A stretch of DNA of 64,000 nucleotides from Pedobacter petrophilus (GTDB taxonomy: Bacteria > Bacteroidota > Bacteroidia > Sphingobacteriales > Sphingobacteriaceae): contig NZ_WKKH01000007.1 of assembly GCF_009674725.1 (NCBI RefSeq), forward strand, positions 1-64,000, in the 5' to 3' direction. Position numbers and translations under genes: made by a program. Under the pieces are notes generated by a model. It was not told where the DNA came from. It was given only the letters and a program-made list of their open reading frames with translations, and ran no database searches. Position 1 is the stretch's first letter. Every line of letters starts with the position of its first letter. Of the stretch, positions 8,761 to 18,775 are shown piece after piece.

Positions 8761-9809
8761 GAGATTCCGCCTGCTACACTGAAAATTTCACCGTTAAAAA
8801 GAGGCCTGGCAATGTTCACAGCCATTTTACTTCGCACCCCGCTCTGGCAAATGAAAACGAGTTTTTTATCCGGCGGGAATAAAGAAATGTGTTCAGCAAG
8901 GTCATAAACTGAAATGTTTTCGCCACCTAAATTGTATTCTTCAAATTCATAACCTTCCCGTACATCTACCAAATGCACTTTCTCAGGTGTATCTGCCAGC
9001 CAGGTTTCTAATACTTCCAGGGAAATTTCTGTGTCTAAACTATTCCCAGATTGATTTTTAGTAATGTTCGGCATTAATATTTCCTGCTTTTGGGGGCTTA
9101 TTTTGAATAAATTGAGGCTGTTATCCAGTGCATTTAAGGTAAGCAGTTTGCCGGTAAGCGTTTCGCCGAAGCCGCAGATAATTTTGATCACCTCGTTCGC
9201 CATATAGGTGCCTATGATGCCCGGCAGCACACCAATCACACCGGTTTCCGAGCAATTGGGCACTTCATTTTCCGCTGGTGCTTCCGGAAATACATCCCGG
9301 TAGTTTGGCCCTTGCTGGTAATTGAATACAGAAACCTGTCCTTCAAACTTAAATATAGAGCCAAAAATGAGTGTTTTGCCCAGCGCTACACAGGTGTCAT
9401 TCACCAGGTATCTCGTCGGGAAATTATCAGAACCATCTATTATCAGATCATATTGCGAAATAAGCTTCGCAGCATTATCGTTTGTTACCCTTTCCTGATG
9501 GGCGATGATGTTTACAAACGGATTAAGCTGCCGGAGTTTTTGTTGGGCAATTGTAGCCTTCGGTTCACCCAGATCTGCATGCGAATATAAAATCTGGCGG
9601 TGCAGGTTGCTCACCTCCACTTTATCATCATCTGCAATGCCAATGATTCCTACACCGGCCGCCACCAGATATTGCAGAACAGGGCAGCCTAAACCACCTG
9701 CGCCAATCATCAGTACCTTTGCTGCTTTCAGTTTTTCCTGCCCGTTAATCCCTAGTTCAGGTAAAATAAGCTGGCGGTTATATTGTTTTAATTCCTCTTT
9801 TGTAAGCAT
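8757..9809 (-). CDS. thiF: ThiF/MoeB-type adenylyltransferase fused to rhodanese
   Basis: This 350-residue E1-like enzyme should adenylate and sulfurate the C-terminus of ThiS. The N-terminal ThiF domain has the ATP loop GAGGLGCPV (37-44), NLHRQILY and DGSDNFPTRY. The conserved Cys186 sits in VPNCSETG. The C-terminal rhodanese domain (about 265-350) has an active Cys321 in FICQSGVRS. The two CxxC pairs that bind zinc in E. coli MoeB and ThiF are absent (NYRDVFPEAP in place of a Cys-containing segment), so this version appears zinc-free. The rhodanese domain ends abruptly at GGIS, close to the next start. Fusion to rhodanese suggests it carries its own sulfur relay. Confidence 0.93.
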   Translation of the reverse strand: MLTKEELKQYNRQLILPELGINGQEKLKAAKVLMIGAGGLGCPVLQYLVAAGVGIIGIADDDKVEVSNLHRQILYSHADLGEPKATIAQQKLRQLNPFVNIIAHQERVTNDNAAKLISQYDLIIDGSDNFPTRYLVNDTCVALGKTLIFGSIFKFEGQVSVFNYQQGPNYRDVFPEAPAENEVPNCSETGVIGVLPGIIGTYMANEVIKIICGFGETLTGKLLTLNALDNSLNLFKISPQKQEILMPNITKNQSGNSLDTEISLEVLETWLADTPEKVHLVDVREGYEFEEYNLGGENISVYDLAEHISLFPPDKKLVFICQSGVRSKMAVNIARPLFNGEIFSVAGGIS

Positions 9810-9815
9810 CTTTTT

Positions 9816-10928
9816 TTAAGCTAAGCAGCGATCCCAATCTTTCCACACCGCTTCGTAACCTTGTGTTGCAATCATTTCAGCAATCTCGGCGGGGGTGCGT
9901 TCATCACTGATTTCGAACTGTTCCAGCGATTCTGGCGCCACTACATAGCCACCGGGATTTGTTTTTGAACCGGCACTAATCGAAGTGATGCCCAGCTTAA
10001 TGATGTTATTTCGAAAAGCCGGCGATTCCCGTGTGGAGATTGAAAGTTCTACTTCTTCATTAAATAAACGGTAAGCACAAATAAGCTGCACCAGTTCCCG
10101 GTCGCTCATTTCAACTTTAGGTTCCAATCCGCCGCTAAATGGACGCAACCGCGGGAAAGACAGACTGTATTTACTCTGCCAGTATTTTTTCTCGAGGTAA
10201 GTCAGGTGCAGTGCCGTAAAGAAACAATCAGTGCGCCAATCTTCCAGTCCGATTAATACACCAAGTCCCATCTTATGTATGCCTGCTTTTCCAAGCCGGT
10301 CCGGCGTTTCTACCCGGTATTTAAAATTCGATTTTTTACCCTTCGGGTGGTGCTTTTTATAATCTTCCTGGTGGTAAGTTTCCTGATAAACCAAAACCGT
10401 ATTTAAGCCGTAAGGCGTTAACTGGTCATAATCTTCCACATCCATGGGCTGAATTTCCATAGAAATATGGGCGAAGTGTGGCCGGATCAGTTCGAGGACT
10501 TTTTTGAAATAATCTACATGTACGTTCAGGTTATCTTCCCCCGTAACCAACAATACATGGTCGTAACCCATCTCTTTCAACGCCGCAACTTCCTGCATAA
10601 TTTCCATGGGGCTAAGCGTTTTGCGCTTTACTTTATTGTCATAACTGAAACCGCAGTAAGTGCAGATGTTGTTGCACTCGTTAGATAAATAAAGTGGTAC
10701 ATACATTTGCAGCACCTTGCCGAAGCGCTTTTGCGTTAACTGCTGACTCATCACTGCCATTTGCTCCAGGTATGGTGCTGCGGCCGGAGAAATCAATGCC
10801 TTAAAATCTTCCAGGGTTCGTTTCGGGGAAGCCAATGCCCGTTCCACATCAATAGTGGTTTTGGCGTAAATACTGGTTTTAGTTTCATCCCAGCTGTAAG
10901 TTTCGAAAAGGTCGTTAAAGCTATTCAT
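9816..10928 (-). CDS. thiH: 2-iminoacetate synthase (tyrosine lyase)
   Basis: This 370-residue radical SAM enzyme cleaves tyrosine to dehydroglycine (2-iminoacetate) plus p-cresol, supplying the glycine-derived part of the thiazole. The cluster motif CNNICTYC gives Cys85, Cys89 and Cys92. [15 protein letters not shown] and [11 protein letters not shown] are typical ThiH segments. Presence of ThiH rather than the oxidase ThiO means thiazole formation here does not need O2. It overlaps thiG by 8 bp and lies 6 bp before the ThiF-like gene, inside the thi operon. Confidence 0.96.
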   Translation of the reverse strand: MNSFNDLFETYSWDETKTSIYAKTTIDVERALASPKRTLEDFKALISPAAAPYLEQMAVMSQQLTQKRFGKVLQMYVPLYLSNECNNICTYCGFSYDNKVKRKTLSPMEIMQEVAALKEMGYDHVLLVTGEDNLNVHVDYFKKVLELIRPHFAHISMEIQPMDVEDYDQLTPYGLNTVLVYQETYHQEDYKKHHPKGKKSNFKYRVETPDRLGKAGIHKMGLGVLIGLEDWRTDCFFTALHLTYLEKKYWQSKYSLSFPRLRPFSGGLEPKVEMSDRELVQLICAYRLFNEEVELSISTRESPAFRNNIIKLGITSISAGSKTNPGGYVVAPESLEQFEISDERTPAEIAEMIATQGYEAVWKDWDRCLA

Positions 10929-11688
10929 CTAAAAAAGAGGTTAGGGGGCTGCTGGCAATGGCATGAGAAACCGGCGAAGCCAATTTGGCTTCAAAGGCCA
11001 TCCTTCCGGCTTCAACGGCCATTTTAAAGGCTGCGGCCATTTGAACCGGATTGCCGGACACTGCAATGGCCGTATTTACCAATACTGCATCGGCGCCAAT
11101 TTCCATGGCCCGGGCGGCATCAGACGGGGAACCAATTCCCGCATCAATTACTACCGGAACATTACTTTGGCTAATGATAATTTCTAAAAAATCAATCGTT
11201 TTCAGCCCTTTGTTGCTTCCAATCGGCGAGCCCAGGGGCATCACCGCGCTTGTACCGGCATCTTCCAGTCGCTTACATAAAACAGGGTCGGCATGGATGT
11301 AGGGCAAAACAATAAATCCCAGCCTGGCCAGTTCTTCGGTTGCTTTCAGGGTTTCAATAGGATCGGGCATAAGGTACTTTGGATCCGGATGAATTTCTAA
11401 TTTGATCCAGTTGGTTTCCAAAGCTTCACGCGCCAGTTGAGCAGCAAATACCGCTTCCTTTGCATTCCTTACCCCCGAGGTATTAGGAAGTAAATTAATC
11501 TGCGGATATTTCAAACGAAGCAATAAATCGTCATCTTCATTGTTTTTAATATCCACCCGCTTCAGTGCAACGGTAACCAGTTCCGAACCAGATGCCAGCA
11601 ATGCCTCCTCCATTAAAGCGGAAGAACTGAATTTTCCCGTACCCGTAAACAGGCGCGAACTAAATGTTTTATCGGCTATTTGTAACAT
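10921..11688 (-). CDS. thiG: Thiazole synthase
   Basis: This 255-residue TIM-barrel thiazole synthase condenses deoxyxylulose 5-phosphate, 2-iminoacetate and sulfur from ThiS-thiocarboxylate. The Schiff-base lysine is Lys96 in [10 protein letters not shown], the same number as in Bacillus ThiG. Phosphate-binding loops are visible as [13 protein letters not shown] and [20 protein letters not shown], and [11 protein letters not shown] follows. It normally works as a complex with ThiH, encoded next to it with an 8-bp overlap. Confidence 0.97.
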   Translation of the reverse strand: MLQIADKTFSSRLFTGTGKFSSSALMEEALLASGSELVTVALKRVDIKNNEDDDLLLRLKYPQINLLPNTSGVRNAKEAVFAAQLAREALETNWIKLEIHPDPKYLMPDPIETLKATEELARLGFIVLPYIHADPVLCKRLEDAGTSAVMPLGSPIGSNKGLKTIDFLEIIISQSNVPVVIDAGIGSPSDAARAMEIGADAVLVNTAIAVSGNPVQMAAAFKMAVEAGRMAFEAKLASPVSHAIASSPLTSFLDE

Positions 11689-11691
11689 ATA

Positions 11692-12336
11692 CTAAGCTTC
11701 TTTTAAAGAGGTCTGGTTTAGGTGTTCGTAGATTTGTGCAACCGTAGCTGCCTGATCGGCTGCAAGAGTAATCGCCCCGGAAACTGCAACACCATATAAA
11801 CCAATTTGCATAATGGCCGCTAAATCTTGGGTTTCTATTCCTCCAATTGCAATAATAGGCGTTTTTATCCCTGCGTAATCAACTTTTTCCATGAGATCTG
11901 TATAACCTGCTAAACCTAAAATCGGACTCAGCTTTTGTTTGGTCTTTGTAAAACGGTAGGGGCCAAGGCCGATGTAATCCACGCCTTCGGCCGCCCGTTG
12001 CTGAAGGTGTTCAAAGGTATTCGCGGTGCCTCCGATGATGAGGTTAGGCCCGACTATGTTGCGTGCCTCTTGTACGGGCATGTCATCTAAACCCAGGTGA
12101 AGGCCATGTGCACCAGCTTCGAGTGCAATTTCCGGATGATCATTTACAATCAGTTTTGCGCCATATTCATTGCATAAGGCGACTGCCTTGAAGGCATATT
12201 GCAAAATGTTTTCTTTCGGTTCAAACTTTACCCGCAGTTGTATCCACTTTGCACCAGCTTCCAGCGCAGCTTTAATTGCCGTTAAATGCGTGCCATTTTC
12301 CGGCTGCTGGGAAATATAATGAAGTCTGTCTATCAT
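11692..12336 (-). CDS. thiE: Thiamine phosphate synthase
   Basis: This 214-residue TIM-barrel enzyme joins HMP-PP and thiazole phosphate. Characteristic segments are WIQLRVKF, LIVNDHPEIALEAGAHGLHL, LDDMPVQEAR, GGTANTFEHL, DYIGLGPYRFTKTK and GGIETQDL. The pyrophosphate-binding residues of the family (QLR, ND, the GP-F-T-TK loop) are all present, so this is probably the catalytic copy. Its start overlaps the stop of the upstream ThiE-like gene by 4 bp. Confidence 0.94.
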   Translation of the reverse strand: MIDRLHYISQQPENGTHLTAIKAALEAGAKWIQLRVKFEPKENILQYAFKAVALCNEYGAKLIVNDHPEIALEAGAHGLHLGLDDMPVQEARNIVGPNLIIGGTANTFEHLQQRAAEGVDYIGLGPYRFTKTKQKLSPILGLAGYTDLMEKVDYAGIKTPIIAIGGIETQDLAAIMQIGLYGVAVSGAITLAADQAATVAQIYEHLNQTSLKEA

Positions 12337-12937
12337 TTGTGATTCATAATTAATGTATTCAGTTGCCTGAAGATGTTAACGGCCTGTTCGGGGTTTTTCC
12401 AGATGGCACCCAATACCGCTGCCCCATCAAATTTCATCTGGCTGATTTGTTCTATATTACGCGCTTCAATTCCGCCCAGAGCAATAACTGACGTGGACGG
12501 ACTTGCCTTTTCCAAAACGAATCCTTTTTTCAATTCACTTTCATAACCGGGCTTAGAAATGCTGTTAAACACCGGACTAAAAAAAACGCAATTAAAGGCA
12601 TTTAAAAATGGTAAATCTGCTAATCGATGTACAGGGGTACTACAGAAAAAGCCTTCTTGCTTCTGGCTGTTAATCTCCTCTTGGTTACACGCAAGGCGAT
12701 GCTTTTCCGTATAATGTAAGCGTTTGGTATTGATATTATCTGCCAGGATATGATGCTGATGTAAAGCAATATCCGGATGAAATACCGGATTAATTTCTTT
12801 TAATAGATCATGGCATTGATTGCTGCTCCAGTTCGGTTTTCGCAAATGGAAGCGGGTCATTCCGGCCTCGAAAAGCAGGTTGATGACCGATGCTTCATTT
12901 GCGATTATGCCCGGATCAGAGATAACAATCAATTCCA

Positions 12938-12938
<1 letters not shown>
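12333..12938 (-). CDS. ThiE/TenI-like protein, divergent second copy
   Basis: This 201-residue protein has the ThiE/TenI TIM-barrel fold: RFHLRKPNW near the start and VIALGGIEARNIEQI near the end. It lacks several ThiE residues. The loop corresponding to GPxxxTxTK reads FFSPVFNSISKPGY. In TenI-type proteins this pattern goes with thiazole tautomerase activity, so it may aromatise the ThiG product rather than make thiamine phosphate; that is inference. Its start codon overlaps the thiC stop (TAATG), showing tight coupling in the operon. Confidence 0.82.
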
Positions 12939-15042
<2,104 letters not shown>

Positions 15043-15123
15043 TCTGTTTCTAAAAGTGAATCTTTAGGAATGGCCCCGTATGGAGGAAAGAAAAAACAAC
15101 TTAATATGGCATGAGTTGTCATC

Positions 15124-15199
15124 ACTTTTCCCTTCGGCAGTACTAACTGCATCAGGTTCAAAGGGTATTATCTCAGTCCGCGAAGGACACCCCTAAAGT
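15124..15199 (-). ncRNA. TPP riboswitch (THI element)
   Basis: The minus strand contains the textbook conserved core: AGGGGTGTCC, then GGACTGAGAT, then ACCCTTTGAACCTGAT, then a closing GAAGGGAA. ACTTT at the 5' end pairs with AAAGT at the 3' end as P1. It precedes the complete thi operon and should lower its expression when thiamine pyrophosphate is abundant. Such aptamers often mask the start region or form a terminator; no clear intrinsic terminator is seen before thiS, so initiation control is more likely. Confidence 0.96.
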
Positions 15200-15204
15200 T
15201 GCGG

Positions 15205-15237
15205 TAAACTTATAGAAAACTTTTAAGAATAGCCAAA
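15205..15237 (-). promoter_or_regulatory. Promoter of the thi operon
   Basis: On the minus strand a TTTG (15234-15237) is followed after 21 bp by TAAGTTTA (15205-15212), a 7/8 match to TAnnTTTG. The predicted transcription start would fall almost exactly at the first base of the TPP aptamer. Confidence 0.6.
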
Positions 15238-15285
15238 TTATTTTTTCTATTGGCTCGCTTTTCATTGAAAACAGGCAAAGGGAAG

Positions 15286-15329
15286 ACCGTTCATTTAGTG
15301 GGTTTATTGGTGATGAACGGTTGTTTTTT
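15286..15329 (+). terminator. Plus-strand terminator-like hairpin 1
   Basis: ACCGTTCAT/ATGAACGGT is a perfect 9-bp stem with an 18-nt loop, followed by TGTTTTTT. No plus-strand gene precedes it, since both neighbours are on the minus strand, so its transcript is unknown. Confidence 0.55.
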
Positions 15330-15366
15330 AACCATTTCAACATGATTTGAATGGTTAATTTTTTTT
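15330..15366 (+). terminator. Plus-strand terminator-like hairpin 2
   Basis: AACCATT/AATGGTT form a 7-bp stem followed by AATTTTTTTT, directly after the previous hairpin and with the same polarity. Its upstream transcript is likewise unknown. Confidence 0.45.
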
Positions 15367-15406
15367 AGAAAATGAAGATGGAATATTTGATATCTGGTCG
15401 TTCTTT

Positions 15407-15886
15407 TTAACTATTTTTCTGAAGATCCTCGTGATAAACCAGAATTTTATTCAAGGCGGTAATGGTAATTTCAAGCTCTGCTGCGCCCACTACTTTACGG
15501 TATATGTTGTTCATTTCCATTACATTATTGTTTGCCTTGTAGGTTAGTTCCTTACCTTTCTGCGAGAGAAAAAGAACTTCGCTTCTTTTATCAACTTCGC
15601 TGCTTTTACTTTCGATCATGCCAAGCGCCTCTAATTCTTTAATGGTCCGGCTGATGTTTTGCTTCGGAATCATCGACTTCCTGGAAAGCTCAGAAGGCGT
15701 ACAGCCATTTATACCAATGTTACAGATTATTGGCCAGTAAGATAATTTCATATCCTTCCAGTTGGCATCCATATTAGCATGCGACCATAAATCTAAATGT
15801 TTACGAAGATTAAAACTCAGCTTTTGCCAGTTTCTATCCTGCATTTGCTCAATTTCCCGTAGTTTTTCATCAATATTTTTTTCCAT
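15407..15886 (-). CDS. MarR family transcriptional regulator
   Basis: This winged-helix regulator has about 159 residues from the ATG at 15886. A TTG six codons further upstream would overlap the promoter and is less likely. The DNA-binding part reads GCTPSELSRKSMIPKQNISR with the wing RTIKELEALGMIESKSSEVDKRSEV, typical of MarR. Helical dimerisation segments flank it. It is divergent from a small HMA-like gene. A perfect TATTTTTG lies 4 nt before the ATG on the minus strand, and a 7-bp inverted repeat in the intergenic region is the likely operator, so it probably represses itself and its neighbour. The ligand is unknown. Confidence 0.9.
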   Translation of the reverse strand: MEKNIDEKLREIEQMQDRNWQKLSFNLRKHLDLWSHANMDANWKDMKLSYWPIICNIGINGCTPSELSRKSMIPKQNISRTIKELEALGMIESKSSEVDKRSEVLFLSQKGKELTYKANNNVMEMNNIYRKVVGAAELEITITALNKILVYHEDLQKNS

Positions 15887-15917
15887 CGGACAAAAATAAA
15901 ACAAATATTTAATAATC

Positions 15918-15952
15918 TTTGATTACTAAGTAGTAATAATTGATTACTTTTG
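15918..15952 (+). promoter_or_regulatory. Promoter with embedded palindromic MarR operator
   Basis: TTTG (15918-15921) and TACTTTTG (15945-15952, a perfect -7 box) are 23 bp apart. Between them ATTACTA-AG-TAGTAAT (15922-15937) is a perfect inverted repeat. A dimeric MarR protein bound there would block this promoter. Confidence 0.6.
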
Positions 15953-16002
15953 CTTCAGGCAGGAAATAAATCTTCCGCTCTTTAAATTAACAGCCAGAAA
16001 AT

Positions 16003-16233
16003 ATGAACAATTATATTACCATCATGTACACCAATATTTCCAGAGAAGAGCAACTTAGTGAAGTTTCTGCGTGTCTGAGCGTATTTACGGATATTAATGA
16101 TTGGACAATCGATTTCGGAGATATCGATAAGGTACTGAGAATTTCTTCCCGAAAAGAAATCGATGGTCAGGTATCGAATGCCCTTAGAGAAGTGGGATTA
16201 ATGTCTACGGTTAAGGAAGTATTTCCTTGTTAA
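16003..16233 (+). CDS. Small HMA-fold-like protein without metal motif
   Basis: This 76-residue protein has the strand-helix-strand pattern of heavy-metal-associated domains. INDWTIDFGDIDKVLRIS matches the typical second and third strands (W-VD--n-dkvL-v), and VSNALREVGLMSTVKE matches the second helix and last strand. The CxxC metal loop is replaced by YTNISREEQ, so it should not bind metal in the usual way. Its promoter contains a palindrome next to the divergent MarR gene, which suggests repression by that regulator. Function unknown. Confidence 0.75.
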   Translation: MNNYITIMYTNISREEQLSEVSACLSVFTDINDWTIDFGDIDKVLRISSRKEIDGQVSNALREVGLMSTVKEVFPC

Positions 16234-16409
16234 AGATCAGACATGTTCTTGTAAATGAAATTTTTATATTAACGTATGCTATCGGCAGCGGAAAAATATT
16301 AATAATGATTTAAAGGAAACGGCAGAAATTCTATCATTAACCTGTTGCCGGGAAATGGTTCCTGGTAAGATAGTTTCGCTGTTTAGAATGTTTTGTAAGG
16401 TTGCTTCAT

Positions 16410-16506
16410 CGCCAGGTGGCAACAAGATTCCCAGGTTGATCATTAAACAATTTACCGTTACAAAATATCCTCCTATCCGGCAACCGGAATCTTGAAACCC
16501 TTGGCG
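16410..16506. repeat. Long imperfect inverted repeat in a gene-free stretch
   Basis: CAAGATTCC-ca-GGTTG (16423-16438) is mirrored by CAACC-GGAATCTTG (16481-16494), giving a 14-bp stem with a 2-nt bulge and a 42-nt loop. CGCCA (16410-16414) and TGGCG (16502-16506) extend it. It lies in the 657-bp stretch 16234-16890, where I see no convincing gene. It could be a folded RNA, a MITE relic or a recombination hairpin. Confidence 0.45.
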
Positions 16507-16890
16507 GTTTCTTGTGGCGAGAAAGTAAATTCAGGCAAATGGAGTTAAGATAGCTATATAATCCCGATGCTCCGGTTCCCGATCTGGTGAACATTTATTT
16601 TCGCAAATTGTAGGTTTAGTTATGTGATAGTTTTGTGTTAACAAAGGAATCAATAGCTAAAAGATTAATTGTCACCTTAACGTATAATCGCACTAAAGAG
16701 ACAGGATCACAATAAGTTAAGCTGGTATCGCGTTATGTTGGCATTGGAATATTGTACATTTGACAGAAATACAATAACCACAACAAATAAGCTGGTTGAT
16801 GTCAAATGCTATCCCTTTTCCGGTATCAATATCAGATTTGTTTTTATAGCGCTCTACGATAAAATCATTATAAAATAAAAAACCAAATAA

Positions 16891-17706
16891 ATGAAATCAA
16901 AATCCATTGCACTCGTTTGTATTGCAATTTTCGCATGTGCTAATGTGGCGTTTAGTCAAAAAATCTCCGGTTCCAAAAAACAGGAAATAATCAGATCAAA
17001 AAACGATTTAAAATACAGCTCACCTAAATGGCGCAAAGAAAATTATATTGTTAATCGCGATTCTGCTTTTGCCAATCCATATTATGCCATCCAGAAACTA
17101 CAAGGCGGTAACCGCAGGTTTGTAGAAGGACGAAGTATTTATCCACGCCAGGATGCAGCCTTGATTAAGAAGTTAGCAGAGGGCCAGTCGCCATTTGCAC
17201 TAATTGTGGGTTGTTCCGATTCAAGGGTATCTGCAGAAATACTTTTCGATCAGGGTTTTGGCGATTTATTTGTAACCAGAACAGCCGGACAGGTGATGAC
17301 AGATGCCTCTTACGGCACTATTGAATATGCTGATTTGATGCTTAAAACTAAACTGATTGTGGTGTTAGGTCATACCAACTGTGGCGCAGTAAAAGCTGCG
17401 GTAGAGCATCCTGACAATTTGCCCGGTCACATTTCTCAATTAATCCATTCCATTAAGCGTGCTGCTGATACTGCAGCGGTAATGAAAGGAAATGTTCTGG
17501 ATAATGCCATTCGTTTAAATGTCATTAATCAGGTAGAAGAGTTACGGAATTTAGATCCTGTACTTAAAAAGAACTATAATGATGGCAAGATTCTAATTAT
17601 TGGTGCTGTTTATGATTTGCAAAACGGCAAAGTAAGTTACCTGGATGAAACCTTGAAGAACTTACCAAAAAGCACTTATTCACAAAGAAAAATAGCAGGG
17701 TTATAA
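16891..17706 (+). CDS. Exported beta-class carbonic anhydrase
   Basis: This 271-residue beta-carbonic anhydrase interconverts CO2 and bicarbonate. Zinc ligands are Cys108 and Asp110 in VGCSDSRV, and His161 and Cys164 in GHTNCGAV. A signal peptide (MKSKSIALVCIAIFACANVAFSQ, cut here to avoid the rest) places it in the periplasm, which is less common for this class. The roughly 45 residues between the signal and the catalytic domain are basic. It is monocistronic and convergent with an Lrp-type regulator. The 5' region has no clear -7 box. Confidence 0.93.
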   Translation: MKSKSIALVCIAIFACANVAFSQKISGSKKQEIIRSKNDLKYSSPKWRKENYIVNRDSAFANPYYAIQKLQGGNRRFVEGRSIYPRQDAALIKKLAEGQSPFALIVGCSDSRVSAEILFDQGFGDLFVTRTAGQVMTDASYGTIEYADLMLKTKLIVVLGHTNCGAVKAAVEHPDNLPGHISQLIHSIKRAADTAAVMKGNVLDNAIRLNVINQVEELRNLDPVLKKNYNDGKILIIGAVYDLQNGKVSYLDETLKNLPKSTYSQRKIAGL

Positions 17707-17784
17707 GGCCCGCAAATTCTTTAACCTCATCAATTACGTCATTCGGGATTATTTCAGGATGGCGTAATAACCGTTAAGTTTCAT

Positions 17785-18246
17785 CTACAAACTGATGTTG
17801 TGCGAATTTTTAATTTCTGCCATTACAAAAGTGCTATGGGTACTTCCAATACTCTCAACAGACCCTAGCTTATTGAAAACGAAATCCTGGTAATGTTTCA
17901 TATCCCTGGCATATACTTTTAGAATGAAATCGTAATCGCCAGAAACATTATAACACTCCGCCACTTCATCAATCTGCATGATGTCTTTCACAAAGTGATT
18001 ACCGATTTTCCGGTCATGTTGCTTCAACCTGATGTTACAAAAAACAATAAACCCCTTATTAAATTTCTCGGCATCCAGGATGGCAATATATTTCTTAATA
18101 TAACCGTTATTTTCCAACCTTTTTACCCGCTCGAAAACAGGTGAAGTGGATAAATTTACCTTCGTGGCAAGTTCTTTTGTAGTATAACTGGAGTTATCAC
18201 TTAAAATTTTTAAAAGCAATAAATCGATATCATCAAGACCATCCAT
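17785..18246 (-). CDS. Lrp/AsnC family transcriptional regulator
   Basis: This 153-residue regulator has an N-terminal helix-turn-helix (DDIDLLLLKILSDNSSYTTK, then LATKVNLSTSPVFERVKRLE) and a C-terminal RAM/AsnC ligand domain (about 65-150, with CYNVSGDYDFILKVYARDM). Members sense amino acids and often control their metabolism. The adjacent downstream transcription unit on the other strand is metE, so a link to methionine or related amino acids is possible but only inferred from position. Confidence 0.93.
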   Translation of the reverse strand: MDGLDDIDLLLLKILSDNSSYTTKELATKVNLSTSPVFERVKRLENNGYIKKYIAILDAEKFNKGFIVFCNIRLKQHDRKIGNHFVKDIMQIDEVAECYNVSGDYDFILKVYARDMKHYQDFVFNKLGSVESIGSTHSTFVMAEIKNSHNISL

Positions 18247-18369
18247 AGCATAATTTTCTTTTAACCCTGCTAAAATACAGCTTAAAAAGTATAGTATTCT
18301 ACTTTGTTGTATTTTTAAAGCTTTTTATTCCTATTAATTTATTTAATAAGATTTTAATCACTAACTGTA

Positions 18370-18377
18370 TATCTTTG
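18370..18377 (+). promoter_or_regulatory. -7 box (TATCTTTG) before the cobalamin riboswitch
   Basis: A perfect TAnnTTTG lies 53 bp before the aptamer, on the same strand as metE. The -33 element is weak (T-rich without TTG). Confidence 0.45.
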
Positions 18378-18429
18378 ATCAGAATTAAAAACTGATTGTA
18401 AAATCAAAAGTTCTTTTTATTTCGACATT

Positions 18430-18588
18430 GAAAAGGTTTTACTTAAGGGTGAATGAATAGGGAATCGTGTGTAAATCACGAGCTGTCGCGCAACTGTAAG
18501 TAACATGAGGGTTTTTATTAAAATAGTTCCACTGCTTACGCGGGAAGGATGATAAAAACTGTTACAAGCTAGGATACCTGCCTGTTTC
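18430..18588 (+). ncRNA. Cobalamin (B12) riboswitch upstream of metE
   Basis: Conserved elements appear in order: a 5' AAGGTTTT closing strand, AGGGAATCGTGTG, GCGCAACTGTAAG, a central hairpin, CCACTGC, CGGGAAGGATG, and the 3' box GCTAGGATACCTGCC. It leads into the B12-independent methionine synthase gene, the classic target that is switched off when cobalamin is present. Between aptamer and gene, GCACC (18644-18648) and GGTGC (18666-18670) can form a hairpin before a short T-run, a possible expression platform. Confidence 0.93.
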
Positions 18589-18775
18589 GATTGACATTGC
18601 TTTCGCGATTTGAAGCTAAAAGTCTGATGAATACATTTTTCGAGCACCAACTGCTTTTGTTTTGGGGTGCCTGATTGTTTTTGTCTGTATTTTTCCTTCT
18701 ATATTCCTTCCGCAAAGCATCCCGAAAACTTAAAGAACTTTTTACAATGATGATTAACCATTTAAAAAGTTGAAA

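Noticed and set aside
16406..16594. 62-codon minus-strand frame
   Set aside because: It runs through the inverted repeat and has no recognisable protein features; the DNA structure is the better explanation.
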